From the NCBI GenBank assembly GCA_947624305.1, contig CANQKC010000012.1, positions 1-64,000 on the forward strand: a stretch of 64,000 bases of DNA. Direction: 5' to 3'. Every line of letters begins with the position of its first letter. Within the stretch, counting starts at the first letter, position 1. This DNA is from an uncultured Monoglobus sp. (lineage in GTDB: Bacteria; Bacillota; Clostridia; Monoglobales; Monoglobaceae). The position numbers and the translations under genes are program-made. The notes beneath the pieces were generated by a model, which searched no databases, was not told where the DNA came from, and saw only the letters and a list, made by a program, of their open reading frames with translations. Shown in pieces: positions 27,783 to 38,346 of the stretch.

Positions 27783-30197
27783 CTACTGCCACTCGCTTCC
27801 GTTCATCGTGTTGAACGTGAAGGCGGGAAGTCCGGTGTCGTCGGTCAGGTTGGGCATCTCGGGATATGCACCCCAGGCGTACATGACGTTTTTCGGCGCC
27901 GCGACCTCGTCGCTGTAGACTATGACTTTGTCATTTTCGATCTCGGCCCTTGCCGGATAAAACCTGCCGTCCTCACCTGCTATATAAAACTCGTGAAGCT
28001 CGTTTGTGTCGGTCATGGAATTTGATATTTTCTCATCACACTCGCTGTCGGCGTAACTTTCCTTGTCCATGACTCTAAGCGAGCCGGTGTGCTCAAACGT
28101 GAGCTCGATACAGTCGTCATAAACAGACATGCTTTTGTATGACGGGCCGCCAACATAACATTTTTCATCGCCGTATATGTCATGGCCCGTTATGTCAAGA
28201 AACCTCTCTGCCACAAGCTTTTTCTGCCACGGATGTATGTCGGTCCGCGCGCAACCCGAGCCCTGATCATATGTTCCGATTATGTCGAGCAGGCTGAACA
28301 TGCCGAGGTTCGCGGAGCTTGCGACCCTCTGGAGGGCGATCCTCTGGCCCTCGCGTATTTCGCTCTCGTCCTTCACGCCGTACCGCGCGAGCTGAACATA
28401 GTAAAACGGCAATTCCGGGTCGTTCCACTTTTCTCTGTATGAGTTTATAAGCCCCGCCATTGCGTCGGCATATTCGCCCGCGCTCATGTTCGTTCTGTAT
28501 TGGTCGGCTTCGCCCTGGTACCAGAGGACGCCCTTTATTTTCTGTTTGGTGAAAGGATATATCCTGTTGTTGTAAAGCCGACCGTCCGTGCCGGTGAATG
28601 AGCCGCATTTCTCGCCGCGCGGGTACCATTTGTTGATCTCGGTGTCGCCGACGGCCACGCTGACTATGCCGACATTCCTGCCGTAGCGCTCATATATTCC
28701 CCGGGCAAAGTAATACGCGATCGCCGAGAGATAACTTGCTCTGTCGGTCGTGAGCTCCGACCAGTAGCCGTTCCAGTCGTTGAGCGGCACATCGTCGATC
28801 TCGCCCGCGGCCCCCATGAGGCCTATGTTGTAAAGATTGATCATGCGGATATCGGAACAGTTCGAGTCGCTCTTTCCCTGCGCGGTTTTGAGGTAGTCCT
28901 CGCCCTCTTTTTCGCCGCAAAGGTAAAACTCCATGTTCGACTGACCCGCGAAAACCCAAATATCGCCGAAGGTAATGTTTTTATATTCAAGCTCCTCGTC
29001 GCCGCAGAATATTCTCAGATCATAATGTCCTCCGTTCGGAAACGCACCGAAATTCGCCTCCCAATCGGAAACACCCGAAGCGATGTCCGAGGCGGCGTAT
29101 ATCTCGCCGCTGTCAAGGTCCTCGATCTCAGCCTCGACGACCGAGCCGCAGGGCGCCTTGCCCGATATGATCAGATCGGTGTCCGCCTGGAACATCATGT
29201 TGTCGCTGTAGATATTCGCCATTTTAAGGTTTGACGAGGCCTCGGTGTATCTATATTCAAGAGGCGACGAAAGAATCGAGCGTATGTCGCGCAGATCATA
29301 CACATCGACTATAATATAATCGCCAAGCTCTATATCAAGATTATTAAACTTGAGCGCCGCGTATTCGCCCGGAACGAAATGAAAATCGCCCACTTCGATC
29401 CTGCGCATAACTTTGTCACGGCTGTAAACCGACATGGCGACTCTGCCGTCAAATTCCTCGGCTGCGTCAAACGCGGTCAGTTCTATATCGGTATTTTTCA
29501 GTTTTTCCTTGCCGTCCTTGTCGGTGTTTATAATTCCGTCGTCGCATATCCACTCGACCTCGCCCAATGACGCGTCGGGCGCGAACTCAACTCTGAAATA
29601 TCTGTACATGCCGTAGCCGCTGAAAAGCACCGTGTGCCAGTCGGGGGTTATGTCGCCGTTCGCGTCGGGCATGACCTCGCCCAGCTCAACAAAAATATTA
29701 TTGTCCTTGGACGCAAGAAATTTCGTGCCGACGCAGCTGTCCGCCGCCTCCTGCGACGAAACGTCGGGAATGTATCTTATGTATGACAGAGCCTTCAGCT
29801 TTCCCGCGTCAAGCGTGACACTGCCTCTCGCCGAGACCGCGCAGCTTGACGGGTCGCCGTCATAAATTTTGCCGGGGCCTCCCTCGGTGTTGTAGGTGCC
29901 GTCCGAATTTTTAAGGTTCGCGGGCGTCACCGCGTCGGGCGCGACAGCCGGAGACTGCGGTGAATAGAGCTTAAGCAGCGGAACATCGGTCACGGCTGCC
30001 GTCTCAGGCACGGGCTCGCTGTCATTGCGTGACAAAACGCCGGAAACCGCGTCTTTTATACGCGCGGGCGCGCCGGGATAAAAGTAAAAAACAGCGCAGA
30101 CCGACGCGGCGATCAGCAGCAGGACAACCGCTGCGACCACTATCGGGAGCCGTTTCTTTTTCTTTTTTATTTTAACGGGCAAATCCTTGTTTTTCAT
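27783..30197 (-). CDS. Membrane-anchored sialate O-acetylesterase-like (SASA/SGNH) protein
   Basis: N-terminal TM after a Lys-rich stretch; DIWVFAGQSNMEFYL and GVLWYQGEADQY blocks; upstream F5/8C-like region (inference). Confidence 0.7.
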   Translation of the reverse strand: MKNKDLPVKIKKKKKRLPIVVAAVVLLLIAASVCAVFYFYPGAPARIKDAVSGVLSRNDSEPVPETAAVTDVPLLKLYSPQSPAVAPDAVTPANLKNSDGTYNTEGGPGKIYDGDPSSCAVSARGSVTLDAGKLKALSYIRYIPDVSSQEAADSCVGTKFLASKDNNIFVELGEVMPDANGDITPDWHTVLFSGYGMYRYFRVEFAPDASLGEVEWICDDGIINTDKDGKEKLKNTDIELTAFDAAEEFDGRVAMSVYSRDKVMRRIEVGDFHFVPGEYAALKFNNLDIELGDYIIVDVYDLRDIRSILSSPLEYRYTEASSNLKMANIYSDNMMFQADTDLIISGKAPCGSVVEAEIEDLDSGEIYAASDIASGVSDWEANFGAFPNGGHYDLRIFCGDEELEYKNITFGDIWVFAGQSNMEFYLCGEKEGEDYLKTAQGKSDSNCSDIRMINLYNIGLMGAAGEIDDVPLNDWNGYWSELTTDRASYLSAIAYYFARGIYERYGRNVGIVSVAVGDTEINKWYPRGEKCGSFTGTDGRLYNNRIYPFTKQKIKGVLWYQGEADQYRTNMSAGEYADAMAGLINSYREKWNDPELPFYYVQLARYGVKDESEIREGQRIALQRVASSANLGMFSLLDIIGTYDQGSGCARTDIHPWQKKLVAERFLDITGHDIYGDEKCYVGGPSYKSMSVYDDCIELTFEHTGSLRVMDKESYADSECDEKISNSMTDTNELHEFYIAGEDGRFYPARAEIENDKVIVYSDEVAAPKNVMYAWGAYPEMPNLTDDTGLPAFTFNTMNGSEWQ

Positions 30198-30289
30198 ATC
30201 TGAAACCCCAAATCTTTCATATAAATCCAATCTTATTCAATTATAACAGATTTAACCGCAGACTTCAAGCGTGTTACAATATTTTAATA

Positions 30290-31099
30290 TTACAAATTCA
30301 AAATTCTCACGGCGTTTTTGAAATAAATATTTTGAAGCTCTTCATCCGTCAGTCCGACGCTCTCGATAAATTCGACAGCCTCACGCGGAGCCTGCCACGG
30401 CATATCGGTGCCGAAAACTATTTTTTCGCTGCCGTGATCTCTGATTATCCTCTTAAACTGCTCGGGGCTTATAAATCCCTTGACATATGACGTGTCAAAC
30501 ATGATCGGTGTGCCGACAAGGTATTTTTCGACCTCGTCCCATGACTGCCAGCCGCCCATATGTGCGGCGATGATCTTGTCTCCCTTAACGTGGTCGAGAA
30601 TTTGACGCAGACATTCGGGCTTGCAGTGGACGGGCTCGGGCATTCCTATGTCGCGCCCCGCGTGGAAAACGGTGTAAAGCCCGAGCTCCTCGGCCTTTTT
30701 GAGTATTCTGACGACCTCGGGGGAAGTCAGATAGACCTGCTGGTACTCAAGATGAAGCTTTATTCCCTTAAGCCCCGACTCCTTGATCTCCTCAAGGGTT
30801 TCCTCCCAGTCGGGCTGCATCGGATGGAGGCTGCCGAAGGATATTATCCCGTTTTTGCCGTTTATTTCCCGGGCAAAGCGATTGATCGAGGGCGACTGCT
30901 TAACAGTCGTCGCTATCGGAAGGACGACCGAGATGTCGACACCGCCGCCGCGCATGTGCTCTATCAGGCTGTCAACCGTTCCCTTGCCCCTCGCGGGGTA
31001 GCTTTTGCCCTGAATGTCGACTATGTTCTGCTCAAGATTGATCATTGCCCTTTCCGCTATTTTGTCGGGAAAGGCATGGGTGTGAAAATCAATAATCAT
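30290..31099 (-). CDS. Amidohydrolase family protein (TatD/ACMSD-like metal hydrolase)
   Basis: MIIDFHTHAFPDKIAERAM; KIIAAHMGGW; KIVFGTDMPW. Confidence 0.85.
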   Translation of the reverse strand: MIIDFHTHAFPDKIAERAMINLEQNIVDIQGKSYPARGKGTVDSLIEHMRGGGVDISVVLPIATTVKQSPSINRFAREINGKNGIISFGSLHPMQPDWEETLEEIKESGLKGIKLHLEYQQVYLTSPEVVRILKKAEELGLYTVFHAGRDIGMPEPVHCKPECLRQILDHVKGDKIIAAHMGGWQSWDEVEKYLVGTPIMFDTSYVKGFISPEQFKRIIRDHGSEKIVFGTDMPWQAPREAVEFIESVGLTDEELQNIYFKNAVRILNL

Positions 31100-31129
31100 T
31101 ATATTTCTCCTCTGTATTTTTCTATATTC

Positions 31130-33511
31130 TCAATTCATGTGCCCAAATACCTCATTGGCTATTTTCACCGTCATGCCGGCGTCTTTGCCGTAATAATCCG
31201 CGCCGACGAAATCCGCGTATTCCTCGTTGAGCACCGCGCCGCCGACCACGACCTTCGCTCGGCAGCCCGCGGCTTTTAGGGCGGTTATCGTGTCCTTCAT
31301 GCTCTTGACCGTGGTCGTCATAAGCGCGCTGAGACCGACGAGCTTTATGTCGTTCTCAAGCGCCGCGCCGACAATTTCCTCGGCGGGCACGTCTTTTCCG
31401 AGATCAAGCACCTCATAGCCGTAGTTTTCAAGCAGCATCTTAACAATGTTTTTGCCTATATCGTGAATGTCGCCGCGGACGGTTGCAAGGATAATTTTGC
31501 CTTTGCCCGCGCCCTCGGATGACGAGTTCTCCTTAAGCACGTTAAACCCGCTTTTAACCGCCTCGGCTGACTGAATGAGCTGGGGCAGGAAAACCGTGCC
31601 TTTTTCGTATCTGTCACCCACAACGTCGAGCGCGGGAATAAAATACTCGTTAATTATCGTTATCGGATCATTTTCCTTTAAAAGGCCGATCGTCAGCTCC
31701 CGCGCGAGCTCGCGCCTGCCGTCGATTATGACCGATTTCAGATCTCCGCCTCCGCTTCCGCCCTGCGGAGTTGCAGGCGCTGCCGCCGCGGGGTTTTCGG
31801 AGGTGTAGCCCGCGTAATTGGCGATATAATCCGCCGCGTCCCTGTCCTGATTGTTAAGCACCTTAAAGGCGCGGAAGGCGCGCATGATCTCTGGGCTCAT
31901 CGGGTTGACTATCGCCGAGTCGAGCCCCGCTCCGAAGCCCGCGGCCAGAAACACGCTGTTCAGCACCGGCCTCGCGGGCAGGCCGAACGAAACGTTGCTG
32001 ACTCCCAGCACGGTCTTAACGCCGAGCGCCTTCACCATTCGTATGGCCTTTATCGTCTCTATCACAAGCTCCTGCTGCGCCGACGCGGTCAGCACAAGAC
32101 AGTCGATAATTATATCCTCCTTCGGAATGCCGAACTCCGCCGCACGGCTGATTATCCTCTCGGCTATCTTGAGTCTGCCCTCCGCTGTTTCGGGTATTCC
32201 GTTCTCATCAAGACACAGGCCGACGACCACGGCTCCGTACTTGGCCGCTATCGGGAATATCGCGTCCATGCTCTCGGCCTTGCCGTTTACCGAATTGATT
32301 ATCGGTTTGCCGTTATACGCTCTCACGGCGGACTCGATCGCGGCGCTGTCGCTGCTGTCGAGCTGCAGCGGCAGATTGACCGCCGCCTGTATCTCGCGCG
32401 CGGCGCGGGTGAGAGCCGCCGCCTCGTCTATCTCGGGCAGGCCGCAGTTAACGTCAAGCACGTCCGCGCCCGCCTCTTTCTGGCTCAGCGCCTCGTCCAC
32501 GAGATAACCGAAGTCCTTGGCCCGCAGCCGCTCCTTGAGCTTTTTCTTGCCGGTGGGATTGATCCTCTCGCCGATTATAGTCACTCCGCGGTCGAATATC
32601 ACCGTCTTCGTTCCCGAGCACACCGCCGTCACGGGCTCGGGCTTCGGACTGATAAACGGAATATTCCTGGTCGCGGCCTTGGTTTTTTTGATAAACTCGG
32701 GCGTGGTTCCGCAGCATCCGCCGAGAACAGCCGCGCCCTTTTCAGCGATTTCAGTCATAAATCCCGCGAACTCGTCGGGAGTTATGTCATAAGTCGTCTC
32801 GCCGTTTTTTATTGACGGAAGGCCCGCGTTGGGCTGAACAATTACCGGAACGCGCGAATATTTTATAAGCTCGTCGATCACGGGCAGGAGCTGCTTTGGG
32901 CCCAGCGAGCAGTTAACGCCGAGCGCGTCGACGCGCAGGCCTGACAGCGTGACCGCCGCCGAGACCGGGTCGCAGCCGACAAACGTCCTGCCGTCCTCCT
33001 GAAAAGTCATGGTCACAAAGACCGGAAGCTTTGTGTTCTCCCTCGCGGCGAGCACCGCCGCTTTGACCTCGAGCAGGTCCGACATTGTCTCAAACAGCAC
33101 AAGGTCGGCCCCCGCCTTCTCTCCGGCGATAAGCTGCTCTTTAAAAAGCTCATAGGCCTCGTCAAAGCTCAAAGTGCCCATCGGCGCCATAAGCTGACCC
33201 AGCGGACCTATGTCGAGCGCGGTATACTCCGCGCCGCTTTCCTTGGCAAGTCTGACACCCGCGGAAATCAGCTCCCCGGGCGAATAGCCGCAGCCCTTAA
33301 GCTTCAGGGCGTTCGCCTGAAAGGTGTTGGTCGTGATCACGTCCGCTCCGGCGTCAACATATTTCTTATGTATATCCAAAACTATGTCGGGGTGCTCTAT
33401 GTTATACACCTCGGGCAGGCCGCCCGCCTCAAGGCCCGCGCTTTGCAGCATGGTTCCCATTGCGCCGTCAAAAAACAGTCTGCCGCGTTTTATTTTATCA
33501 ATTATGTCCAC
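31130..33511 (-). CDS. metH: Cobalamin-dependent methionine synthase without reactivation domain
   Basis: FDGAMGTMLQSAG homocysteine methyltransferase domain, GERINPTGKKKLK pterin-binding domain, DIHDIGKNIVKMLLENYGYEVLDLGKDVP B12-binding motif; ends directly after the B12 domain. Confidence 0.93.
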   Translation of the reverse strand: MDIIDKIKRGRLFFDGAMGTMLQSAGLEAGGLPEVYNIEHPDIVLDIHKKYVDAGADVITTNTFQANALKLKGCGYSPGELISAGVRLAKESGAEYTALDIGPLGQLMAPMGTLSFDEAYELFKEQLIAGEKAGADLVLFETMSDLLEVKAAVLAARENTKLPVFVTMTFQEDGRTFVGCDPVSAAVTLSGLRVDALGVNCSLGPKQLLPVIDELIKYSRVPVIVQPNAGLPSIKNGETTYDITPDEFAGFMTEIAEKGAAVLGGCCGTTPEFIKKTKAATRNIPFISPKPEPVTAVCSGTKTVIFDRGVTIIGERINPTGKKKLKERLRAKDFGYLVDEALSQKEAGADVLDVNCGLPEIDEAAALTRAAREIQAAVNLPLQLDSSDSAAIESAVRAYNGKPIINSVNGKAESMDAIFPIAAKYGAVVVGLCLDENGIPETAEGRLKIAERIISRAAEFGIPKEDIIIDCLVLTASAQQELVIETIKAIRMVKALGVKTVLGVSNVSFGLPARPVLNSVFLAAGFGAGLDSAIVNPMSPEIMRAFRAFKVLNNQDRDAADYIANYAGYTSENPAAAAPATPQGGSGGGDLKSVIIDGRRELARELTIGLLKENDPITIINEYFIPALDVVGDRYEKGTVFLPQLIQSAEAVKSGFNVLKENSSSEGAGKGKIILATVRGDIHDIGKNIVKMLLENYGYEVLDLGKDVPAEEIVGAALENDIKLVGLSALMTTTVKSMKDTITALKAAGCRAKVVVGGAVLNEEYADFVGADYYGKDAGMTVKIANEVFGHMN

Positions 33512-34202
33512 AGTTCGTCCCCGCCTTTCTTAACTTGCAGCTGTCCCGCATCGAGCATATCTCGCAGCCCGATTTCGGCTTGGGTCTTTTATACTCGCGG
33601 GTGAAGCCGACGATCGCCGTGACCGATTTTCCCGGTATCATCAGCGAGGTGTCGGTTAAAGTCAGACCGATCTTTCTGCCCGCGTCAAGCGCACCGAGAA
33701 CGCTTTTCTGGGCGCTCATCGGCAGATCGCCGTATCCCGGCGAAAATCTGAAATTGAGTGCGCAGTTCTCGGCCTCGGCTTTAAGTCTGATCTCGCTCTC
33801 GGCGATGTCGCAGACCTTCTCGATCATGTCCGCCGCGCATGCGTCAAGAGCCAGCGCCTTCAGCATATCGGAGCTCTGTGCGACTCTTATGGCGCTGTCG
33901 ACCTCAATTCCGAGAGTTGCCGCCATCAGCGCGCACTTTTTGCAGCCGCGCAGATGCTCGTATATGTCGTTCCCGGTGAGCCTCACGTTGGCGCCATCGA
34001 GCTCGATGCAGGACTCTCCTTTATAAAAGCCGATCCTGACATCAAATATCTTATAGACATACCGGTATCGGGAGATCCTCACGATCTCCTCCATACATTC
34101 CTTAACGACGCTCTCTATCGAGGGGCTCACGCTTCGGCCCCTGTGGCCCATGTAGCGCAGCACCTCGCTTTTGTCAAGCTTTATCTCAGTGTTTCCGTTC
34201 AT
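33498..34202 (-). CDS. Stand-alone methionine synthase activation-domain-like protein
   Basis: RFSPGYGDLPMSAQKSVLGALDAGRKIGLTLTDTSLMIPGKSVTAIVG matches the MetH reactivation domain; 14-bp overlap with metH. Confidence 0.85.
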   Translation of the reverse strand: MNGNTEIKLDKSEVLRYMGHRGRSVSPSIESVVKECMEEIVRISRYRYVYKIFDVRIGFYKGESCIELDGANVRLTGNDIYEHLRGCKKCALMAATLGIEVDSAIRVAQSSDMLKALALDACAADMIEKVCDIAESEIRLKAEAENCALNFRFSPGYGDLPMSAQKSVLGALDAGRKIGLTLTDTSLMIPGKSVTAIVGFTREYKRPKPKSGCEICSMRDSCKLRKAGTNCGHN

Positions 34203-34215
34203 TTATAATCCCGCC

Positions 34216-35079
34216 TTAAACATATTCCATGAGCCGCGCCGCGACTTCGGGTTTGTTCATAGAGTAAATATGTATTCCCGCCGCGCCGTTTTTCGCGAGA
34301 TCGCTTATCTGCGCTCCGGCGTATTCAATTCCCGCCTTGAGCAGATCGTCATGGCTGTTTTCGTATTTGTTAAGCAGTCTGATCATCGCCGCGGGCAGAG
34401 ACGCGCCGCAGGTGAATATCATGTTTGAGATCTGGCTTTTCGTCATCATCGGCATAATTCCCGGAGTTATCGGAACCGTTATGCCCGCACTGACAGCCTT
34501 ATCGAGGAATTTGTAAAAATACTCGTTGCTGAAAAACAACTGACTGACAAAAACCTCGGCTCCCGCGTCCTGCTTTATCTTAAGCACCTCTATGCTCTCG
34601 TCAAGATCGTCGCACTCAATATGCCCCTCGGGATAGGCCGCGGCGGCCACGCACAGCCCGCTTTCGGCCTTTATTTTTTCTATAAGCTCCGAGGCGTAGC
34701 TGTACTCCGACTTTGAGGGATCAAAGCCCTCCTTGGGAATATCGCCGCGGAGCGCGAGCACATTCTCTATCCCGGATTTTTCTATTTCCTTGAGCTCGCT
34801 CTCGATCGAGGCGGCCGTTGAGGCGATGCAGGTCAGGTGCGCCATCGAGTCAATGCCGAACTTATTCTTAATCATCGACGCAAGCTCGATCGTCTTGTTC
34901 CGCCTGTTGGCGCTGCCGCCCGCGCCGCAGGTCACGCTGATATACGCGGGTCCGATCGCCTTGAACTTTTCGAGCATGAGTCCGACGTTTTGGAAGGCTT
35001 CCTCCTTTTTGGGCGGGAATATCTCGACCGAGACGATCGGCGCGCCGCCTCTGTTTTTGAATTTATCCGATATTTTCAT
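34216..35079 (-). CDS. metF: Methylenetetrahydrofolate reductase
   Basis: VSVEIFPPKKEEAF; YISVTCGAGGS; HLTCIAS; FVSQLFFSNEYFYKFLDKA; PGIMPMM. Confidence 0.93.
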   Translation of the reverse strand: MKISDKFKNRGGAPIVSVEIFPPKKEEAFQNVGLMLEKFKAIGPAYISVTCGAGGSANRRNKTIELASMIKNKFGIDSMAHLTCIASTAASIESELKEIEKSGIENVLALRGDIPKEGFDPSKSEYSYASELIEKIKAESGLCVAAAAYPEGHIECDDLDESIEVLKIKQDAGAEVFVSQLFFSNEYFYKFLDKAVSAGITVPITPGIMPMMTKSQISNMIFTCGASLPAAMIRLLNKYENSHDDLLKAGIEYAGAQISDLAKNGAAGIHIYSMNKPEVAARLMEYV

Positions 35080-35237
35080 ATTAAATCCTCCGTAACAATA
35101 AATGCCTGTTTGTTGATTATACCACAAACAGCCTGTTAATGCAAACCAAAATATAAAGATTTTTAAATAATTTCTTGACATTGACAGAGATTAAATATAT
35201 ATTAATATGAGAATAAACAAAGATTGGAGATAATATT

Positions 35238-36068
35238 ATGAGTGAAAACTGCACAAACGACTGCTCGACCTGCGGCGAGAACTGCAGCTCCCGCAGAGAG
35301 GAGCAAAATTCGTTCGCGGCAAATCTTAACCCTTACAGCTCGGTCAAAAAAGTTATCGGAATAATGAGCGGCAAGGGCGGCGTGGGCAAATCGTCCGTGA
35401 CGGCGCTGCTCGCGGCGGGCGCGCAAAAGGCGGGGCTCAAGACCGCGATCCTCGACGCCGACATAACCGGCCCGTCGATCCCGAAGGCCTTCGGCATAAC
35501 CCAAAAGGCCGCGGGAAGCGATTTCGGAATTCTGCCCGAGCAGTCGGCCTCCGGCATTGACATAATGTCGATCAACCTGTTGCTCGAGAACGACAAGGAA
35601 CCCGTCGTGTGGCGCGGCCCCGTTATCGCGGGAACGGTAAAACAGTTCTGGAGCGAGGTGTTCTGGGAGAACGAGGACATCATGTTCGTTGACATGCCCC
35701 CGGGAACCGGAGATGTTCCGCTGACCGTTTTCCAGTCGCTTCCCGTGGACGGAATTATCATCGTGACCTCGCCTCAGGAGCTCGTCTCGATGATAGTGTC
35801 AAAGGCGGTCAAAATGGCCGAGCTTATGAACATTCCGATAATCGGGCTTGTGGAAAACATGAGCTATGCCGTATGCCCCGACTGCGGAAAGAAAATCAAC
35901 ATTTTCGGCGAGAGTCATATTGACGAGATCGCCGAGGAGCATGATCTGAAGGTTCTTGACAAGATCCCGCTCAGCCCCGAGATCGCGGCGGCCTGCGACA
36001 GCGGAACGATCGAGAGCATTTCCGAAAACCCGATCAAAAACACCGTAGAGGCGGTCATAAGCCTGTAA
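35238..36068 (+). CDS. Mrp/NBP35 family iron-sulfur carrier ATPase
   Basis: Deviant Walker A GKGGVGKSSV; CTNDCSTCGENC N-terminus; DMPPGTGDVPLTV; CPDCG. Confidence 0.93.
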   Translation: MSENCTNDCSTCGENCSSRREEQNSFAANLNPYSSVKKVIGIMSGKGGVGKSSVTALLAAGAQKAGLKTAILDADITGPSIPKAFGITQKAAGSDFGILPEQSASGIDIMSINLLLENDKEPVVWRGPVIAGTVKQFWSEVFWENEDIMFVDMPPGTGDVPLTVFQSLPVDGIIIVTSPQELVSMIVSKAVKMAELMNIPIIGLVENMSYAVCPDCGKKINIFGESHIDEIAEEHDLKVLDKIPLSPEIAAACDSGTIESISENPIKNTVEAVISL

Positions 36069-36112
36069 CTTAAAAAGCGGCGGAGATTTTCTCCGCCGCC
36101 TTTCTCTTAATC

Positions 36113-38188
36113 TTAATTTTCCTCTTCCACTTCTTCCTCTTCCTCGTCATCGTCATCGTCCGACTGCGACCGCGAGCCGCCGCTTGACGAGCCCGATCGT
36201 CTGTTCGAGGCGGACGAGCCCGACGACGCTCTTGACGAGACGCTGACGCCGTAGTTAACGTCAATGCTCCTGTTCTTGTTATTTATCGTGGAGTGGACTC
36301 TGTCCATGATCGTTTTCCATACCGGTATGCAGGGGTTTGAGGACATCCTGATCGACTGCGGCGTGTCGTAGCCGTACCATACCGCCGCGACATAATACGG
36401 AGAATAGCCGACAAACCATCTGTCAAAATTCTCTGATGTCGTTCCCGTCTTTCCCGCTGTGAACGTTCCGTCCGCGAGCGCCGCGCCGCGGCCCGTGCCG
36501 CTTGTGACAACGCTGCTTAAATATCTGTTCATGGTAGCGGCCGTCTCGGGCTTGATCGCCTGCCAGGACGCCTCGTGGCCGGTCAGTATTGTCTCGCCGT
36601 CGCTGTTCTTGATCTCGGTGAAGGTGTAGGGCTTATTATAAATTCCTTTATTAGGGAATATGCAGTAAGCCGCGGTCAGCTCCACATTCGTCATGCCGTG
36701 GGTGAGTCCGCCGAGGGCGAGCTGCGCGTAGCCCAGATCGGTATAAATATCGCCGTTGATGTCCTCGGCCTCGACAAGCGTGGTGACGCCGAGCTGCTGG
36801 GTCATAAAGTCATAGGACGTCTGAATTCCCATCTCTGACATGATCTCGACCGGAACCGTGTTGAGCGACTGCTGGATCGCGTAGTCAAGACCGACGCGGC
36901 TGTTTGAATAAGTATAATTCGAGTTGCGCGGGATCCATCCGTCATAAGACTTCCGCGCGTCCATAACGGTAGTTCCCGTGTTTATCGTGCCGTAGTCAAG
37001 CGCCGGGGCGTAGACCGAAAGGGGCTTGATCGACGATCCCGGCTGTCTGGGGCTCTGCGCCGCGCGGTTGAGCGTGAAGCTGTTTTCCTTGGCTCCGATG
37101 CCGCCCGCCATCGCGACGATCCTGCCGTCCTGCGGATCCATAATAACTATTGTGGACTGAGCCGACGGGTCGGGGAAGTTGTTCTCGTTATAGTAATAAT
37201 CCTCAACGATCTGCTGTATCTCGGGGTCATACGCGCAGTAAATCTTAAGTCCGCCCGAATAAACCATCTTTGTGGCGAGCGTCTCGGAATATCCCTTTTC
37301 CTCAAGCCTGTTTATCGCGTCATTCACGACCTGATCTACATAATACGAGGTTATGATCTCCTCTTTTTTGCTGCGCGCGGTGTCCTTGCTGAACGTCAGC
37401 GGGAAGTTTACCGCCTCGTCATACTCCTCCTGGGTTATATATCCCAAAGACAGCATTTTCGCGAGGACAAGCTCCTGGCGCTCCTTGTTGTTGTCGGGGT
37501 TAACGAACGGATCGTAATATGTCGGGTTCTGGGTGATCGCCGCAATCGAGGCGCACTCCGCCAGATTGAGCTGACTCACGTCCTTGTCAAAATAAAGGTT
37601 CGCGGCAGTCTGAACGCCGTAGCAGTTCTCGGAAAGGCAAATGCAGTTCATGTAAAGCTCAAGGATCTGTTCCTTTGAAAGCTGCTTCTCAAGGTCGATC
37701 GCCTTGGAGATCTCCGAGATCTTTCTGGCAACGGTCTGATCCTTGTCGCCGGTCAGATTTTTTATAAGCTGCTGGGTTATGGTGCTTCCTCCCAGAGACG
37801 CCTGTCCGCCCTTTCCGCTCACCTTATCGACAAAATAAGTCAGCGTCGCGCGGACGGTACGCATTATGTCAACACCCTTATGAGTCATAAATCTCTCGTC
37901 CTCAATAGCAACAAAGGCGTTCTGGAGATTTTTCGGCGTCGCGTCGAGCTCGACCCAGACTCTGTTCTCATCCGACGTCAAAGTGAGCATCGTGCGCTCC
38001 TCGCCCGTGTTCGGGTCAAGATAGACAATGTCGGAATTGCGGTTCATCGTGAGCGTGTCAATATCAATTCCGTCAACGTTGCCCCACATTCCCATAACGG
38101 CGGTAATAACGGCGCCTCCGGCAACAGCGCCGCCGATTATCAGCGTTATGAGAAATACCAAAATAAATCTGAATACATATTTTTTCAT
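36113..38188 (-). CDS. Class A penicillin-binding protein (PBP1A-like)
   Basis: Glycosyltransferase ATEDERF-like IEDERFMTHKGVD; GGSTITQQLIKN; transpeptidase SSIKP; KTGTT; Ser-rich/acidic C-terminal tail. Confidence 0.93.
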   Translation of the reverse strand: MKKYVFRFILVFLITLIIGGAVAGGAVITAVMGMWGNVDGIDIDTLTMNRNSDIVYLDPNTGEERTMLTLTSDENRVWVELDATPKNLQNAFVAIEDERFMTHKGVDIMRTVRATLTYFVDKVSGKGGQASLGGSTITQQLIKNLTGDKDQTVARKISEISKAIDLEKQLSKEQILELYMNCICLSENCYGVQTAANLYFDKDVSQLNLAECASIAAITQNPTYYDPFVNPDNNKERQELVLAKMLSLGYITQEEYDEAVNFPLTFSKDTARSKKEEIITSYYVDQVVNDAINRLEEKGYSETLATKMVYSGGLKIYCAYDPEIQQIVEDYYYNENNFPDPSAQSTIVIMDPQDGRIVAMAGGIGAKENSFTLNRAAQSPRQPGSSIKPLSVYAPALDYGTINTGTTVMDARKSYDGWIPRNSNYTYSNSRVGLDYAIQQSLNTVPVEIMSEMGIQTSYDFMTQQLGVTTLVEAEDINGDIYTDLGYAQLALGGLTHGMTNVELTAAYCIFPNKGIYNKPYTFTEIKNSDGETILTGHEASWQAIKPETAATMNRYLSSVVTSGTGRGAALADGTFTAGKTGTTSENFDRWFVGYSPYYVAAVWYGYDTPQSIRMSSNPCIPVWKTIMDRVHSTINNKNRSIDVNYGVSVSSRASSGSSASNRRSGSSSGGSRSQSDDDDDEEEEEVEEEN

Positions 38189-38346
38189 TTTAAAACCCCT
38201 TAAAATAATGCGCAAAAATTCACAATATACATATTATATACCATAATTATAACATATCCGCAAGTATATTAAACGATTTTTGTGTTAATAATCTATTAAA
38301 TTAGTGTTACACAAGCAGGCCAAATACAAGATATGGGGGTATAATT

